This document shows, in pieces, positions 4,958 to 5,085 of a stretch of DNA of 5,085 nt (position 1 is its first letter; every line of letters begins with the position of its first letter). The stretch spans positions 1 through 5,085 of the forward strand of contig DAOTUB010000315.1 of assembly GCA_034437455.1 (NCBI GenBank), given 5' to 3'. Source of the stretch: DAOTUB01 sp034437455. Lineage in GTDB: Bacteria > Chloroflexota > Anaerolineae > B4-G1. The notes under the pieces are model-generated. The model did no database searches. It was not told the origin of the DNA and saw nothing but the letters and a program-made list of their open reading frames with translations. The position numbers and the translations under genes were made by a program.

Positions 4958-5085
4958 CTAGCAGGCTGTCGGAGAGGGTTTGTTTTTGGCAGGAAACGTC
5001 CCTTCAGGCGCAGTTTTTTGGCCTACATTGAGGCTTCATGCCCCATTTTTGCCTCGAAAACGTCGAGATTTAGGGGCAGCCTTTC
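4958..5085. mobile_element. Possible end of an insertion element abutting the rsmG 5' region
   Basis: These 128 bases are non-coding and AT-richer than the genes. They begin with CTAG followed by CAGGCTGTCGGAGAGGG and then T-rich sequence (TTTGTTTTTGGCAGG). CTAG is a palindromic tetranucleotide often seen at IS target sites, and GGCTGTC-type starts are common at IS termini. Near the window end, AGGCTGCCCC on the opposite strand (5073-5082) partly mirrors AGGCTGTCGG (4963-4972). This could be an imperfect terminal repeat of a short element or the edge of a larger IS running off the window. No transposase is visible, and no clear rsmG promoter was found here. Confidence 0.3.
5031..5082. other. 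Compound stem-loop near the right edge
   Basis: Three nested inverted pairs share one axis: AGGC (5031-5034) with GCCT (5079-5082), TGCCCC (5039-5044) with GGGGCA (5073-5078), and CTCGA (5053-5057) with TCGAG (5063-5067). Together they would form an interrupted 15-bp hairpin upstream of rsmG. It may be part of the putative mobile-element end. Function and active strand are unknown. Confidence 0.35.

Overview
The window is a compact bacterial chromosome segment, moderately GC-rich in its coding parts. It carries five genes, all on the minus strand, so transcription runs from high to low coordinates. Nothing on the plus strand looks like a real gene. Codon use and protein style fit a GC-rich free-living bacterium. 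My best guess is a Chloroflexota-like lineage, but no lineage-specific marker in the window proves this.

Layout, in order of transcription. At the far right (about 4958-5085) is non-coding DNA that looks like the edge of a mobile element abutting the 5' end of rsmG. Next come rsmG, the 16S rRNA m7G527 methyltransferase (ATG at 4927, stop at 4208), and a bulged hairpin directly after its stop codon (4175-4207). The rest of that intergenic gap holds a 140-bp MITE-like element (3988-4127) with perfect 15-bp terminal inverted repeats and a perfect 5-bp target duplication (AAGAT). The end of this element facing the next gene supplies a -35 hexamer (TTGACT) placed 17 bp from a host-derived -10 (TCAAAT), which gives a plausible hybrid promoter.

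That promoter would drive a tight four-gene cluster. Gene 1 (3944-2817) is an SplB/COG1533-like radical SAM protein whose C-terminal ~65 residues look like the helix-hairpin-helix 8-kDa domain of family X DNA polymerases. Gene 2 (2794-1838) is an alpha/alpha-toroid protein related to the prenyltransferase/squalene-cyclase repeat fold, without the cyclase catalytic motif. Gene 3 (1841-975) is an AlkD-like HEAT-repeat DNA alkylation repair protein. Gene 4 (949-140) is a divergent Fpg/Nei-family DNA glycosylase. The gaps are 22 bp, a 4-bp ATGA overlap and 25 bp, and the genes have good ribosome binding sites, so this is very probably one operon.

The most interesting reading is that this is a DNA-damage repair cassette. 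It contains two lesion-removing glycosylase families (oxidised and alkylated bases), a radical SAM enzyme of the photoproduct-lyase lineage carrying its own DNA-binding domain, and an unexplained toroid protein translationally coupled to the AlkD homologue. Both glycosylases have substitutions at residues that define activity in the best-studied family members. Beyond the last gene (1-139) there is no coding capacity, only a cluster of small hairpins, two of which have perfectly complementary loops.
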